From MGML01 sp034416335 (GTDB lineage Bacteria > Chloroflexota > Dehalococcoidia > Dehalococcoidales > UBA2162), in assembly GCA_034416335.1 (NCBI GenBank), contig DAOULV010000013.1, positions 1-64,000 of the forward strand: a stretch of 64,000 nucleotides of DNA, read 5' to 3'. Shown piece after piece: positions 63,847 to 64,000 of this stretch. A program made the position numbers and the translations under genes. The notes below the pieces were generated by a model that saw nothing but the letters and a program-made list of their open reading frames with translations, was not told the DNA's origin and searched no databases. Each line of letters starts with the position of its first letter. Within the stretch, counting starts at the first letter, position 1.

Positions 63847-64000
63847 TGAGTTTGCGTTCAACTTTAGACCGGGGAGAATTTGTTATCACCTGTGAAATCG
63901 GCCCTCTCAAGGGTACCGATACAACGGAAATAGTCGAGAATGCGGAACTGCTTAAGGACAAAGTTCATGCCGCCAACATAACCGATCAGCAGTCTTCGGT
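63846..64000 (+). CDS. metF: 5,10-methylenetetrahydrofolate reductase, N-terminal part (cut by window edge)
   Basis: 51 codons are visible: MSLRSTLDRGEFVITCEIGP at the start, then VHAANITDQQSS at the window end. The EIGPLKG segment carries the conserved Glu near the FAD/folate site, and the alternation fits the MetF TIM barrel. It reduces methylene-THF to methyl-THF. Start is fixed by the one-base overlap with metV. The rest is outside the window. Confidence 0.88.
   Translation, partial: MSLRSTLDRGEFVITCEIGPLKGTDTTEIVENAELLKDKVHAANITDQQSS

Overview
The window looks like a chromosomal segment of an anaerobic bacterium using the Wood-Ljungdahl pathway, most likely Chloroflexota, class Dehalococcoidia or a close relative. 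This rests on gene content and order only: full-length bacterial CO dehydrogenase/acetyl-CoA synthase genes with fhs, folD and metV-metF in one operon, an RNase J, an archaeal-type GlmU-like enzyme, and many short palindromic intergenic repeats of the 'ATTGCNACGTC...CGCAATGAC' type. No rRNA, tRNA or CRISPR array was seen.

Layout. 1-122: left end of an IS3-family element cut by the window edge. 0.3-10.7 kb: housekeeping genes on the + strand (corA, a queuosine-precursor transporter, an MBL hydrolase, a Mut7-C protein, NAD(P)HX repair, coaX, split coaC and coaB, a GNAT protein, valS behind an apparent leader-peptide attenuator, and a universal stress protein). 10.9-18.9 kb: minus-strand genes (an unknown protein, a truncated PolX N-domain coupled to secA, prs, a HAD-uridine kinase fusion, glyA), separated by clusters of palindromic repeats. 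19.3-25.9 kb: family 4 uracil-DNA glycosylase, RNase J, FtsK, a HpcH/HpaI-type aldolase and a D-2-hydroxyacid dehydrogenase. 25.9-29.7 kb: a DUF2007-like protein, an unlisted 58-aa basic protein overlapping uvrB, uvrB under an SOS box, and a pseudouridine synthase.

29.8-44.3 kb is an accessory stretch, partly AT-richer: an XhoI/PaeR7I-type restriction-modification pair, a membrane-anchored resolvase-like nuclease, DinB, PIG-L deacetylase (with a second decayed 3' fragment), VOC, phosphatase, UroD-like, beta-lactamase-like, methyltransferase, aminoglycoside-phosphotransferase-like and SDR genes, plus two short unlisted ORFs followed by intrinsic terminators. 44.5-47.9 kb: ruvA, ruvC, yebC and a GlmU-like enzyme.

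48.5 kb to the end is a co-directional Wood-Ljungdahl operon: cooC, fhs, a second cooC-like gene, folD, a 72-aa unknown, acsD, cooS/acsA, acsB, acsC, acsE, the two subunits of a [NiFe] hydrogenase, metV and the start of metF. Together these cover formate activation, C1 reduction on tetrahydrofolate, methyl transfer to the corrinoid protein, CO2 reduction to CO and acetyl-CoA assembly. The hydrogenase is probably the local electron source. It has no Tat signal and its large subunit ends exactly at the C-terminal active-site histidine.

The most notable regulatory findings are the valS leader (14 codons with three consecutive Val codons, then a terminator) and a similar small-ORF/terminator arrangement in front of the phosphotransferase gene at 41.5-42.4 kb.
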